Shown: piece by piece, positions 11,625 to 22,849 of the stretch
Layout of the letters: each line of letters opens with the position of its first letter
How positions within the stretch are numbered: position 1 is the stretch's first letter
Assembly: GCA_021234155.1 (NCBI GenBank)
Contig: JAJEKV010000066.1
Span: forward strand, 1,173,655 to 1,237,654
Direction of reading: 5' to 3'
DNA length: 64,000 nt
DNA from: Isoetes taiwanensis
Taxonomy: Eukaryota; Streptophyta; Lycopodiopsida; Isoetales; Isoetaceae
Translations under genes and position numbers: made by a program
The notes under the pieces: model-generated
The model's input: the letters and a program-made list of their open reading frames with translations, nothing else
What the model was told of the DNA's origin: nothing
Databases searched by the model: none

Positions 11625-12778
11625 ATGGACCAATCCGCTGCGGAAGTGGATCGGATAATGGAGTTGGAGACCGACAATGCGATTTTGAGCGAAAAGTTGG
11701 AAGCTGCTTTAGCTTGCATACAGGAGATTCAGGACATGGACTCGCTTCGGGCCGAAGTTCGGCAGTTGAAGCTGTCACATGATGCAGGACATCCACGTGT
11801 CAGTAGTATTAAGACTGGCGCGAATGTGAAAATTGAGTTCAAACCTTATTTGGCAGCCACGGAAGATGCGGAGGAACTCTTTGCATGGTTGCGGGATCTG
11901 AACTCATATTTCGCCAAGACCAAAGATGATGATGACACTCGGCTTTATTTTGCTGAACGTCATTTAGGAGGGTCGCTAAGGATTGGTGGCTTGATCTACT
12001 CAAGCACCCGACCTAAGGAAACTCCGATCACAACATTTGCAAAGTTTGAAACACTCATTAAGGAAAGGTTTCGGGTCATAATTGGGAGCGGGATTTGCTC
12101 TCGAGAATGGAACCGATTGACCCAAAGAAGACAAGGAGTCCGTTTCGTGATTTTTCGGCAAGAGTCTTGAAGAAAGGTCTCGGCTTGGCAAAAATGATGC
12201 GAGAGAAATCTGTAGGTTGATGGGCGGTGTCCATCGTTGGATCGAGCCAAGTTGGATCTTTCAAGCTGCAAACCTTTCTTTTTGGGGCCCTCGCAAACTA
12301 GCGAGAAAAAGTTGAAGAGGAGGGTCTTTCATTAACTTCAGGCCATCAATGCACAAAAGGGGTTTAAACCTATGTCGTATGATTCCAAAGGGTCATTCTC
12401 ACAAGTTTGTTAAACCCGTGGCATCGTGAAGGGCGTAACAATGGAGATCATGTTCCTACTATTTTTACGCCTTAGGGTCGGTGCAAAGCATTCTCGGGAG
12501 GAGGATAAGTCTTCGCCAGAGAGGGAGCCTAAAGAATCCTATATGGCTCGGAAGAATCGCCTCCCGTGCGTGAGCATAAGTGTTTTATTTGCTCTAGTCG
12601 ACCATAAATTTTTGAATGTTCCAGGTACACCCCCAAAGGAAAAAGGGGATTCAAAACCGGTACATCTAAAGTTCCACCGAATCCAAGAAAGACAGTGGGA
12701 CAAAGGCGGTGGCTTTTGTGGGTCATTCTATACACTAGACCATCACGAACATAGTCGAAGCTTTTTGCGTTTTGGGCC
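11625..12778 (+). pseudogene. gag remnant of the chromovirus
   Basis: The start MDQSAAEVDRIMELE leads into a coiled coil (EKLEAALACIQEIQ), followed by the retrotransposon gag region with PYLAATEDAEELFAWLRDLN and RLYFAERHLGG. The frame is lost near 12,100-12,170. Further on, traces of the CCHC nucleocapsid knuckle (EHKCFIC, then FLNVPG in another frame) lie at about 12,570-12,640. Gag would form the virus-like particle. The frame breaks mean no full protein can be made. Confidence 0.75.
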
Positions 12779-13192
12779 TTGTCAGGGATCGAGAAAGTGC
12801 ATGCTCTTTTTGACCCTGGTAGTGAGTTTGATGTGATTTCTGACAGGTTAGTGAAGGCATTGGACTTGTCCACTATTCCATTGACCAATGCGATGGATTT
12901 ATCGTCTGCTTTTCGTGGTCAAATTTCACCTTGTGCCTTGGTTGTTAAAGATTTGGAATATTCCATTCAAGGTTTTAACGCCAAGCGTACTTTTTTGGTG
13001 GCTGACCTTGGCAGTGTGGATCTTTTGATTGGGATGCCCTGGCATCAAGAGTATAATCCTTTGGTTGACTGGGTTTCTGGTACTCTTTTGTTAGCCTTGG
13101 ATGGCAGGAAAAGGACCTTTAAGTTGTTTAAGGATCTTGTGATAGCCCCCATTCCAATGGTTTCTGTTGTCCATTTACGCGTTTGGCAATGA
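12779..13192 (+). pseudogene. Aspartic protease domain of the chromovirus
   Basis: The run VHALFDPGSEFDVISDRLV contains the retropepsin active-site loop, here DPG instead of the usual D-S/T-G. It ends with DLLIGMPWHQEYNPLVDW, the hydrophobic-glycine motif before the RT linker. The change in the catalytic triplet suggests loss of activity. The open frame stops at 13,192, just before the RT fragment. Confidence 0.75.
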
Positions 13193-13201
13193 AATCTCAG
13201 T

Positions 13202-13590
13202 TTGTTTACTTGGTGGGTTCCCCCAAATCAAGCTCCTCATAGGAGAATGCATGGGCAACAAGCTGAGATTATGCGCCAACTTGATGAGTTACTTCAAGCT
13301 GGTTTGATTCGGCATAATTCTTCACCTTTTGGTGCACCAGTTTTATTGGTTAGGAAAAAGGACAATTCTGGGCATATGTGTATTGCAAGTCTTTGGAAGA
13401 ACACTATTTGCATTTGCAGTTCTTATAGAAAATTTGTTAAGAATTTTGCTAGCATTGCTTCAGGACTCTATTTATTAATAAAAAAGGATGTGTCTTTCTT
13501 ATGGGGTGATAATCAACAAATTGCTTTTCAGGCTTTGAAGGATGCTATGGTTAACTCTCCTGTACTGCAGTTATTATGGATTTCATTGTA
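13202..13590 (+). pseudogene. RT fragment with its catalytic core deleted
   Basis: The frame begins with the fingers of the Ty3-type RT: LDELLQAGLIRHNSSPFGAP, then VLLVRKKDNSGHMCI. It then jumps straight to the thumb/connection text, YRKFVKNFASIASGLYLLIK and FQALKDAMVNSPVLQL. The palm, including the YVDD or FVDD motif, is absent, a loss of roughly 170 codons compared with an intact element. The sequence continues directly into integrase, so RNase H and the integrase HHCC domain are missing too. Confidence 0.85.
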
Positions 13591-14660
13591 GGTTTTCCAC
13601 TGAGCTCTCGGAAGAATGATATGATTTGGACAGCTGTGGATTGTTTGACTAAGCAAGCACACTTTATTCCTTGTTCAAATAAATTAAAAGCTTATGATAC
13701 TGCAACTATTTTTATTAAAGAGATATTTCGTCTGCATGGTCTCCCTAAGATCATTATTTCAGACCGAGATACTAAGTTCACAAGCAAATTCTGGAAGGCC
13801 CTATTTATGCAATTGGGAACTGAATTACGGTTTTCCACTGCTTTTCATCCACAGACTGATGGGCAATCCGAGGTGGTAAATAAGGTTATTTCTTCCATCT
13901 TAAGAGGATTTGTCTATGAACATCAGGGACATTGGGAACTTTACTTGCCTCTTGCTGAGTTTGTTTATAATAACACCATTCAATCTACCATTAAGATGGC
14001 ACCTTTACAGGCAGTCTATGTTCAGCCGGTTCGGGAACCACTCTTTAGAGTGTGTGATGATGTTCCTGCTGCTGATGATTTTATTCTTGAGCATAAAGAT
14101 TTTATAGACTTGCTTCAGGCTCGTATTCAGGATGCTCAAGCTACTTTTCTCAAGAAATCATCTAAGATACAGCAAACAATGACTTTTAAGGAAGGTGATT
14201 GGGTATGGATGAGGATTCACGAAGGCCACTTTAAGAAGGACGCGCGCAAGAAAGACCTTAAGTTGGCGCCTCGATTCCATGGACCCGAGAATGCATATAA
14301 GTTGCGAGTACCTCAAGGTTGGAAAATGCGTGACGTTGTTAACGTCTCATTTTTAAAAGCCTATCAAGGAAAAGATTTGCCCCAAGTAGGGCGAATAAGC
14401 GAACCAGAATTGATTGAAGATTCCGAAGTTTTTGAGTCATTCTGAATGATAAATCCACTAGTGGTTCTAAGCAATATTTGGTTAAGTTTGTCAATAAGCC
14501 TTTGGAGGACGCTTCATGGGTTCGTGGCAATTTATTAGAGGCCTATTCCGATATTCTGCATGAATATAACGGCCGGAAGGCACAAGCCATTGGGGAGGCT
14601 TCTAGTAGCCGGCCTCAACGAGGGCCAAGAAACGATTATGCTAAGATGGCAAAAGGACTC
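13576..14660 (+). pseudogene. Integrase core and frameshifted chromodomain
   Basis: The integrase catalytic core is recognisable: DFIVGFPLSSRKNDMIWTAV with the first Asp in VDCLTKQAHFIP, then IISDRDTKFTSKFWKAL with the second Asp, then STAFHPQTDGQSEVVNK with the Glu. The C-terminal domain (FKEGDWVWMR, PRFHGPENAYKL, VVNVSFLKAY) follows. After EVFES at about 14,444 a one-base slip changes frame, and the chromodomain continues as ILNDKSTSGSKQYLVKF and ASWVRGNLLEAY to about 14,580. Chromodomains guide integration into heterochromatin in chromoviruses. The core frame is otherwise open for 289 codons. Confidence 0.9.
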
Positions 14661-14694
14661 TAGTCCCCTTGCAGCAGAGGACTGCTGCGATGTC

Positions 14695-14707
14695 AAGGGG
14701 GAGGGAA
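14695..14707 (+). promoter_or_regulatory. Polypurine tract
   Basis: AAGGGGGAGGGAA lies directly before the 3' LTR. Its position and pure A/G content fit the primer for plus-strand synthesis. Confidence 0.9.
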
Positions 14708-14919
14708 TGCAATAGACACTGGACGTGGACGTCCAGAGAGGGGTTGCATGCATCCATAGAGGGGTTGCATGCATCCCTAAGGGGTTGCATGCATGCATAG
14801 AGGGTTTGCTAGCTATAAAGAGGCTCGGGGGAGAGCTCATGGGGCATTCAGTATCTGTGCTGAGCTCGTGGTTGGGTGGCGAGTATAGCTAGCACGTCAT
14901 TTGTCATTTGTGCATTTCA
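14708..14919 (+). repeat. 3' LTR of the chromovirus (with TATA box)
   Basis: 212 bp, starting TGCAATAGACACTGG and ending GTGCATTTCA. It contains the same GGGGTTGCATGCATCC units as the 5' LTR and additionally a TATA box, GCTATAAAGAGG, at about 14,812-14,823. It also has a short ATTTGTC duplication near its end. Confidence 0.92.
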
Positions 14920-14924
14920 GTGTT

Positions 14925-16730
14925 CCTTAAAAAACCAAACTCAGGCTATGAAGGCAAATCCTCACGCCACTTTTCTAGGGATAGTAGGAGTCCTCTGGCA
15001 AAATTTGACAGTTTGATACAACAACAGGAAGCACCAACAGCCTCCGTTTGGCGGTATAGGCTCCTCAAGCTTTAGCATCCATGAATCACCGTTTCTGAGG
15101 TATTAATCTTTCTTGGCCCTAATTTTACAGTGTGTTTGTAGAGCAGGTATCATGAGGGTTTTGATCTATCATATTTGTTGCTAGAAAAAAACCTAATCGA
15201 AATGCATTTTACGTTATTTTTCATTTACACATTCTGACAGGATGTCGTCTGCCATTGGTCAGAAGAACCAATTCAATTCATGTTAGCTCTTTTAGCTTTA
15301 TGCTGTTTTTTTTTTCAATTCAACTTTTTTTAGCTGCTAAATAGGGTTTTCCTGATGCGAAAGTTGTTCTTATGAATTGTGAGGTTCTTTTCCAGGTGAA
15401 TTTTTTGAATAATATGATTTCCCTTCTCTAAGTAATGGCCCAGACTATACCTTGCATGGTGCACAAGAGCATGACTGTTTCCTTGCCTTGATGTCCAAGA
15501 TGCATTGTGAAACATGTCTGGACAAGAATGATACGAAAGATTTTCTCCAGTGTACATAGTTCCTCTAGACCTTGAATGTGGTTGGCGGCATATTGAAGGA
15601 CTATGAACTTAAGGAGATCCTACTATACTTTTCACATATGCTGTTTGAATTAAAGTTGAGATGTTTGTTGCAGGATCTTCTCCCAAGTTTTTTCATTGCA
15701 GCCTCAATTGCTATAAGATTTAGTAGAAGTAGTGCTACATTTGCAGCTACTCAGGCTGCATTGGCAATACATTTATGTAATGACAATATTATATGCCGTT
15801 TGGCTCTACTTGATGAGGTTTCTGTATGGAGCACGAGTCACTCCTTTAGCCTATGAATCATCTTGCACATGCCACAAAAGCTGGGTTTGCTTGGGACAAT
15901 TTTTGCCTATGAATAATTTGCAAGTTACTAAAATTAATAACAAATTGGTACTTGCCTTTGGAGATCACTCTTGTGTCAAATGACCTGGACATGATTGCCT
16001 TGATGGATGCAAATGAACATTTCATTTCGTTTTATTTCATTTTCAAGTGGGCAACTTTCATTACTTCTTGATGCAGTCTTCTGAAGATGGTAAGCACAAG
16101 GATGGAAGGCTTTGTTATCTGAAGGCTTTGTTTGGCTTCTGATAATTTGTTCAAATCTCTATTTCTTTTGCCATGCTTTCAGGAAAATTCTGATTTTAGG
16201 ACATGGTGAGGAAAATCGGTCTTGGAAACATACCCACATTGTGCCACGTGGCATAGATCTGTTGAGATTTTGCAAATATCTCTTTGCCCCGATCGACGAC
16301 CCAGATTTGTCCCTGCCATATGGTATGATCTGAACCGCTAAGAAAATGAAGGGGTGTAGAAGATGTACCTTTTCATCCTTCGAACATGGCATATTCATAG
16401 TTTTGACATGGTATGGTTTTGGATGTTGCAGGGAAAGTGAAATGGAAGAGCGATGTTGTGGCAGTAGGCAGGAGTTATATTCTAGACATTAGGGAGGAGC
16501 CATACCCCAGCCATTGATTTGTGAATTGCCCGTTGTTTATGGAGCCTTTACAATTCGCAAAAAGCACGGTAGTGAGCAGTTGAAGGCGATGGACGAGATT
16601 TTGTGTTGTTTTTGTTTTTCTCTTCAACGAGATACATAGAGAGAAGCCAGATTGAATTTTTGACGTAAGAGTTTGTGGGCTTTGAGATCTTTCATGTGCA
16701 GCTGCCTCATAGTAGATGCGTCCTATGGCA
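14925..16730. other. Stretch between the two LTR elements
   Basis: No gene is identified. Short plus-strand open frames at about 15,572-15,856 and 16,112-16,333 have no family match. They could be pieces of a host gene that the chromovirus split, but no splice-supported model could be made. The last part, below 16,730, marks where the second retroelement is cut off. Confidence 0.35.
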
Positions 16731-16734
16731 AATT

Positions 16735-18136
16735 CATGGAAAAAATCAAGCCATCTAGTCTGTCTAGAGCTAATTTCAGCTTGAGTTTGCAAAAATCTCA
16801 ACGGTTTATGGTTTGTATGGTATAGATGACAAACTTGCGTGGTTCCTTACTTATACCACTTCTCAAGTAATGCCTCCATGTTTTCAGAGCGTGAAGTATT
16901 CCCAATAGCTCTTGCTCATATGTTGCATAATTTTGCTCGGTAGAATTAAGCTTTCGGCTTTCATAAGTCACTACCCGATCTTGCTACATTAATATAGCCC
17001 CAACTGCTTAACCACAAGCATTGGTATAAACCTCAAAGGATTCATTGAGATCGGGAACCTTTAATATGGGGCTATTAACCAACAACCTTTTGACAAGCTC
17101 AAAAGCTTCTTGTGTTTTCTCCCATACTTAGTGAGTGGAGCGATTACTTTTGAAATTTTGGCACAAATTTTGTATAGTACGTAGCCAAACCCAAAAAACT
17201 TCTCAACTCGAAAACATTTTCAGGTGGTAGCCAGTCTTGCACTGCTTGCACCTTACTGAGATCCGGCGATACTCCCTCCCCTGAAAGGATGTGTCCAAGG
17301 TATGCAACCCTTTGCTTAAGAAAATCACACTTGGATATCTTAGCATAAAGTTTCTGAGTTCGAAGAGTTTGCAATACTTGCTCCAAATGAGCAAAGTGCT
17401 CTTCTAACGTTCATCGACGAACAACTTGACACAAGTATATCATCGACGAACAACTTGACAACCTTATCTAAGTATTCTGAGAATACTTGATTCATCAACC
17501 TCATAAAGGTTGCTGGAGCATTTGTGAGACCAAACGGCATCACTAAGAACTCATAGTGCCCCTGATGAGTTTTAAAGGCCGTCTTAGGTTCATCACCTTC
17601 CCAAATCCTAATTTGATGATATCCACTACATAAATCAATCTTAGTGAACCATTTGGCTCCACCAAATCGATCTAGAATATCATCTATTCTAGGTGATAGA
17701 TATCTATCCTTGATAGTTGCTTTGTTAAGAGCACGATAGTCTATGCACATTCGCGCAGTCTCATCCTTTTTCTAACAAGCAAAACTGGACTTGCAAAAGG
17801 TGACTTACTAGGCTTAATAAATCCCCTTGCGAGCAGTTCTTTAACTTGATGCTTAACTTCCTCTAACTCTAGAAAATTAAGACAATATGGAGCACACACC
17901 ATTGGCTTAACCTCTGGTTCAAGCACAATTTCATGCTCAACTCCTCGAGAAGGTGGTGGCCCTTTCGGCAACTCTTCTGGGAACATGTCTTTAAATCTTT
18001 CCAAAAGATTTTGTAATTCTTGATTTATATCTGAACCTAGTTCAATGTTCACATCTATAGAATTACAAGACTTAACCATGTCATTATCAGGCATGATATA
18101 CATCAAGAAAAAGCTGTCTTTATTACTTGAAAACAT
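16735..18136 (-). pseudogene. Reverse transcriptase and RNase H, broken
   Basis: RT starts in one frame with [13 protein letters not shown] (about 17,800) and continues in the next with [35 protein letters not shown]-like text, and the catalytic KLFVDDILV near 17,460-17,430. A 29-bp tandem duplication directly at this motif (17,411-17,460) shifts the frame. The thumb ([32 protein letters not shown]) follows in the proper frame. RNase H has YTNACG where TDASG is expected, losing the first catalytic Asp, and a stop directly after it at about 17,009-17,011. The last recognisable text is RFLQTQAEISSRQTRW. Confidence 0.9.
17411..17460. repeat. 29-bp tandem duplication at the RT active site
   Basis: A unit beginning TCATCGACGAACAACTTG occurs at 17,411 and again at 17,440. 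It covers the codons for the KLFVDD motif on the minus strand, and because 29 is not a multiple of three it breaks the RT frame. Confidence 0.85.
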
Positions 18137-18336
18137 CGCTTTGCCTCAATGGCAGACAACAATTTTTCAGGCTCCACATAAGGTAAGTCATGGAGAGTAA
18201 TTGTATTCTTAGGTGAAATTTTGATTATTACAGTATGGGATGGCCATAGAATGATGGCCTGAGCTTTTTGCAACCATTGGATTCCCAGAATCACATCATC
18301 ACGGTTTAGCTTAGCAATATCAAAATCAATGACCAT
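18104..18336 (-). pseudogene. Protease C-terminal part of the truncated element
   Basis: The frame reads MVIDFDIAKLNRDDVILGIQ then WLQKA. The ILG motif is that of retropepsin-like proteases in Ty3/gypsy elements. The active-site end of the domain lies in a different frame upstream, near 18,370. The frame then runs into the protease-RT linker. Confidence 0.7.
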
Positions 18337-18369
18337 AGAGGCAGCATCGCAATCATCGATAATGATTTC

Positions 18370-19729
18370 ACCTCATTCTCGCCCTTGGAGATACCTGCTA
18401 AAAACTTTTTATCCTTCTGTGGCTTTGTACAATCCCGAGCATAATGCCCCACAATGCCACAGTTATAACATCCCTTGGATGTTTTAGTTTTAGCACTAGC
18501 CTCCTTAGGCTTATCCATCCGCTTTTCCTTAGCCGGATTTTTTTTTTTGCTTTTTGGAAGGTGACCCAATTTGAGAGGCACCCCCAATCCTCTTTGCCTT
18601 CCATTCAGCAATTCCTTGGGCTTTACATGATTTCTCCCTACCAACCAGCTTCCTAGCCAGTTCTACCGCAAGCTCAAAGCCCGCAGGCTCAACTTGAAGC
18701 ATATGCTTTTGCATCCTTTAGCCCATTCACAAAAAATCAACCCTCATTCCGGTTGTCAATTCTGGCAAATGCGAGAATAATGCTCGTAGTTCTGCCATAT
18801 AATCTTGCAGAGTCATAGTCTGCACAGTTTCTTTCAACTGTATCAAGGCATGTCGCCGATCATGGTGGGGAGCATACTCTTGCCTGAATAGTTTGCAAAA
18901 TTCAGATCAAGTGCATAGCTTCCATAGTATGGGTATCCCACCATTCGGTTGCCCGACCCTTAAGCTTCAATGTGGCATATAATAAACGAGCAGGCTCGCT
19001 TTTTTTTGTTGTCGCAAAATAAAGCTTCATTTGGTTAAACCAAAGCATAGCTTGCTCTGGAGTAACATCCTTCCCATAGAAATTTGGCATTTTAACCTGC
19101 TCAAGAGACTTGATCTCTTCTTCTGTCTTCAGATGGGTTAGTATCTTCATGATTTTCTATGTTTACCCGAGGGATCTCAGCTGCAACTCCAAGTTGCTTG
19201 CTATTAACCCCTCCAACACCCCCCGGGGCTACGGGAGCACCCGTTGCTTCCAGCACGTACTTTTCCAGGGTGGACAGTAGATGATGTTCTCGGGCATTTC
19301 CCTCGGAAGCCCAAGTGCTTAACTGCTCTTGAAATTTTCCCAAAATTTCCTTGAGCAGTACTTGCTCATTATGAGTTTTCTCAAACTCTTCATTGAGCCG
19401 ATGGAATCTCTATTCCAATGGTTCCTCAACTGCATTGTTTTGCCCCTGGTGGTTTTCTACGGAAGGGTTTATATTATCTGGCTGAGGTTCTCCCTGAGGA
19501 TCAGTCTCCTTGATAACCACTTTCTGTGTTCATTTCTGGTGCCATCTTCCTTGGCCGCCTCAACCTCTGTCTCGAAGTTAAATTCAGACAGATCATCATC
19601 CAGATGGTTGTCCTGCAAAGCTGGCAGTATTCCCTCACCAGCAGGATGGACTTTTGGCATACCATCCACTGGCTGCCCCACACCCTCTAGAACCTTCTCA
19701 GAAACATTCTCAGGTCCCTGATCTTCCAT
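18370..19729 (-). pseudogene. gag of the truncated Ty3/gypsy element
   Basis: The open frame begins MEDQGPENVSEKVLEG just after the primer site. Later pieces in other frames carry the gag core: VKMPNFYGKDVTPEQAMLWF, then MKLYFATTKKSEPARLLYAT and GRATEWWDTH. The CCHC knuckle CYNCGIVGHYARDC at about 18,464-18,423 binds the RNA genome. Several frameshifts separate these pieces, at about 19,470, 19,150, 18,900 and 18,640, so the gene is dead. Confidence 0.85.
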
Positions 19730-19732
19730 TAT

Positions 19733-19744
19733 GCTCTGATACCA
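19733..19744 (-). promoter_or_regulatory. Primer-binding site, initiator tRNA-Met
   Basis: The minus strand reads TGGTATCAGAGC, directly downstream of the LTR and directly upstream of the gag start codon region (ATGGAAGATCAG). Confidence 0.93.
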
Positions 19745-19748
19745 AAAA

Positions 19749-20580
19749 TGTCACGCAACAAATTCTGCAGCTTCCTAAACAATGGAAAAATTCCAACGGT
19801 CTACCGCCCACACTACGAACTCCCAGAGTTCCCCACGACCGATGGGATTAGTTTCTCAGAGACTAACCAGGAAGTCTGGCTTCCTCTTGATTCTTTCCAA
19901 CAGAATCGAATAGCCTTTGCAACACAAGGCCCAGTGAATTATTCCCCCGGAGATAATTCCTTTGATGCAAGCTCCCTCTTGCAATTAGTATTGCAATACT
20001 ACAATCAAATGCAATCCACACTCTTGTATAAATGAATCTCTTGCAATTACTTGGAAACAATCAGCTCAGATTGCTTCCCTAATATCAAGCCACCCCTAGG
20101 GTGCTTCAGAGACCAAAACTGTGCTCAAAGGGGTCGGATTGAGTTGGAGAATACCAAAGCCTCCTTGACTAGTCTGTAACAGAGACAAACCAACAATTTT
20201 GAAACCCTTCCAATTTCGTGGGTCCTTCCATCACCTCAGACAGCCTTAAATAGGCCCGATTTCCTCTGCTGCATGCTTTTCCATGCAATTCCGACCATTC
20301 CCAGGTGGTCTCCATGCTCTGGCATGCACAATTTGTAGTGGATCATCACCTAAGGGCGCCCAACCAGCCGTGTATTAGGGAAATCAGAAAAGCTTTGAGC
20401 TTTTTTTTGCCTTTGCCATTTTTGGTCCAATCTAAACCACTCACAAGGCGCCATGTGGCTTCCATTAATAATAACATTAATGTTTCACATCCATAGCTGA
20501 TGTTTATTCAATAAACATTAAAGGTTGTGCCCCTAGGGCCAACTTTGCTAACCCTGGAATGTCCCCATAGCCCGACTACA
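19749..20580 (-). repeat. 5' LTR of the truncated Ty3/gypsy element
   Basis: On the minus strand the LTR starts TGTAGTCGGGCTATGG and ends TTGCGTGACA, 832 bp, with TG/CA ends. The primer-binding site follows 4 bases later. A TATA-like CTATTTAAGG is at about 20,253-20,244. No partner LTR is present, so the left boundary rests on the TGT...ACA ends and the spacing to the primer site. Confidence 0.7.
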
Positions 20581-20889
20581 AGCTTATGGTCTGCCGCATA
20601 GCCACTATGCCCCCAGCATGCAATCGATGGTATCCCCGTGCTCATGGGTATCCGTCAGGAGTCCGTAAGAACAATCATCCCTGGAAGCACCTGTAACACT
20701 ATACTTCAGCATTATATGCCATGAAAACAAAAGCTTGAATTCTTCAACCTGAACACATTCAAATTTGACCAGGGAAGAGTGCCTGCATACTTGCCACCAT
20801 CCAAAGACAAAACATGAGTTAGAACTGATGCATGCAATGGGGAGCCAGGTGTCATAGGCCACCCTTCAGTTGTTATCCTGCTCCTAAAT

Positions 20890-21318
20890 TTGAATCCACA
20901 AAGATATAGAAATTTAAGATCCAAGTTTCAGACTTAAATCTCTAGTATTATTATGCTGTGGAAAAATTTCATGGCTGTGTATAAATAATCAGTGTACCTT
21001 ATGATTTTCGAGATGAATATGTGCTCCAGATTCACCTCCAGATTGATGCTGGTCTTCAGTAACCACAGGTTCTTGGCCAACCTTCAAGCATTTAGCCAAC
21101 AACTGAGCAGCATTGCTAGCCTTCTTTAGCATAGGCTTCACATTCTTACCAAAACCCCATCCTGCCTTGGACAAGTTCTTAGAACCCTTTGATCTACCCA
21201 TTTTAGACTTCCTTGAATGGAGGTAGAATCTAAAGCAATGCCTTGCAAGCATGTACTGTGCATACCCAGAGTCTGTGGCGAGGCATGACTTTATAGGAGC
21301 ATGAATCTGGATAGGCAT
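20890..21318 (-). CDS. Small unidentified basic protein gene
   Basis: An open frame starts at 21,318 (MPIQIHAPIK) or at the internal Met of MGRSKGSKNLSKAGWGFG near 21,201, and continues with NVKPMLKKASNAAQLLAKCL to ENHK at about 20,999. AAG|GTACAC is a good donor there. An acceptor TTTAG before 20,889 would add EQDNN and a stop. A coding-like stretch in another frame (GWPMTPGSPLHASVLTHVLS) lies just downstream at about 20,870-20,800. The protein is Lys-rich with an amphipathic middle. I do not recognise a family. Confidence 0.35.
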
Positions 21319-21808
21319 GCTTCAAGAACTGTAAGAACAGAGGCTTAACGAGATTTGTTATGATCCTTGTCTTGTAATGATACCAGTCTCGGTATTTTTC
21401 TTCGCAGGGAAACGCATATCGCTTGAATGATTTGATTTGTTAATTTGTTAGGACTAAAGACCACTATTTGAGGTCACTACTCAATATCTTTTGTTTCAAA
21501 CGTTTTCCCTCTACATAACTAAAGGATGTAACGGGCCCATAATATTTTTTGGGTTGCCCCTAGGGGGGCAAACCCTTGTTTATGTAGGCTTTTGGCATAT
21601 CCTAGGTATATTCTTGAATATCCCTAGGATATGCTGGTGACTGCTCAAAACCTCCTATTTCCTGTAAACTGGCGGTCAGCTTCAACATCTCATTTCTTGA
21701 AGCGAATCGGGTAACTGGCAGGCAGGGATCGGCGCTTCAATCTGATCGGGCAGGGATCTGATCGAAAGGATATGGATTTGTGAGGTTTGGGGATGAACTT
21801 GTGCGGCT

Positions 21809-22577
21809 ATGGCTATGGCGCTTGAAGCTAAGCCCTTGAATGGAGCCCCTCTCCACATTCTTCTTATCCCTTTTCCTGCACAGGGCCATTTCATCCCAGC
21901 CACTATGCTCGCCCAAAGATTTGCCTCCCTTGGCATTTACGCAACGCTCATAATTCTCAAAGAGGAATCAGAAGATTTGTCCCACTCTAATGCTCGATCT
22001 TCCTTCATGGCGAATCCGTTCATTAACACTCATTATCTAGAGCCATCAAACGAACTTGATTCCTCTTTTCTACACAGCGAGGCTCCAACAAAGTTGACAA
22101 TATTATTACATGGATGTTGGGTCAATCCCTCAACTTCGATTGCCAGATTGAAGACTTCATACGGGATTTATGAAGATATTGCCACTAGGGTTGGGATGCC
22201 CGGTTCTTGTTTTACACTTCTTGACCACATTTCTTGCATCTACCCTTCCAGGTCCCAAATCAGAAAGGAAGGTAAGATTTCAATCCGGCAAAGACTTGCC
22301 CTTAGAGAGGGATCCCCTTTGGTTGATTTGTTAGTCTTATTTGCAGAGAGAGCTTGAAGGGCTTGGCTATGTTAATCAACGACTTTGAAGAAGTGGAAAC
22401 GGGTGATGCAAGCCATTAATTTAGGTAACCTTAACCCGGTTCACGATTCTTTTTTGTACATTTCGTTTGGAAGTGTGGTTGCAATACGATGAGCAGGCGG
22501 TAGAGATTGCAACAGGGTTAGAAGCTTTGAAGCAACCATTTTTATGGGTATGGAAGGAAGGAAGGAAGGAAGTTACT
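21809..22577 (+). pseudogene. UDP-glycosyltransferase (family 1) gene remnant
   Basis: The N-terminal frame begins MAMALEAKPLNGAPLHILLI and continues PFPAQGHFIPATMLAQRFAS, the sugar-acceptor domain start of plant UGTs. These enzymes transfer sugar from UDP-sugars to small molecules in the cytosol. After a stop at 22,357, another frame gives LAMLINDFEEVETGD, the UGT motif near the middle of the protein, and then FLYISFGSVVAI. A one-base slip then leads to DEQAVEIATGLEALKQPFLW at about 22,487-22,547. The PSPG donor-binding box is absent. Large parts between the motifs are missing. The gene is dead. Confidence 0.88.
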
Positions 22578-22849
22578 TTTATCGTCCACGGAGACCAATC
22601 GGTCTATGGGACCCAATACAAAAAGCGCGACAAGCGGATTCTTGCCCGGATTAAAACCCCCGCCGAGGGTTTTGGAGGGAAAAACGTGGCGCAATCGACC
22701 CTGTACGACAACTATGCTAATCATATAAAATGCGAAACATCCCAATATATCTGATCATGCACCACCCGTGAGTGCCTAGTCGTGGACTGACCGGTAGGGG
22801 GCAAAGGTGACCTCGCGGGTCGATTACCTCTGGATGTATGACCCGGGGC

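Larger units (their letters stand above)
11422..14924 (+). mobile_element. Ty3/gypsy chromovirus, complete ends but internally deleted
   Basis: The element proper is 11427-14919 (3,493 bp), flanked by the perfect 5-bp duplication GTGTT at 11422-11426 and 14920-14924. It has two LTRs starting TGCAATAG and ending TTTCA, a primer-binding site for initiator-Met tRNA, a purine tract, and remnants of gag, protease, RT and integrase plus a chromodomain. Internal order is that of Ty3/gypsy, with integrase after RT. The RT core, RNase H and the integrase zinc-binding domain are missing, and gag and the chromodomain are frameshifted. It is therefore a non-autonomous copy that could move only with enzymes from a relative. 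Confidence 0.92.
16735..20580 (-). mobile_element. Ty3/gypsy element, 3'-truncated (no integrase, no 3' LTR)
   Basis: Read on the minus strand this is 5' LTR (20580-19749), initiator-Met primer site (19744-19733), gag with a CCHC knuckle, protease, RT and RNase H. It ends near 16,735 inside the RNase H/connection region. No integrase, purine tract or second LTR follows. The coding frames are broken in several places. It belongs to Ty3/gypsy from its RT sequence; without integrase the clade is uncertain. The missing part may have been lost by deletion. Confidence 0.9.
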
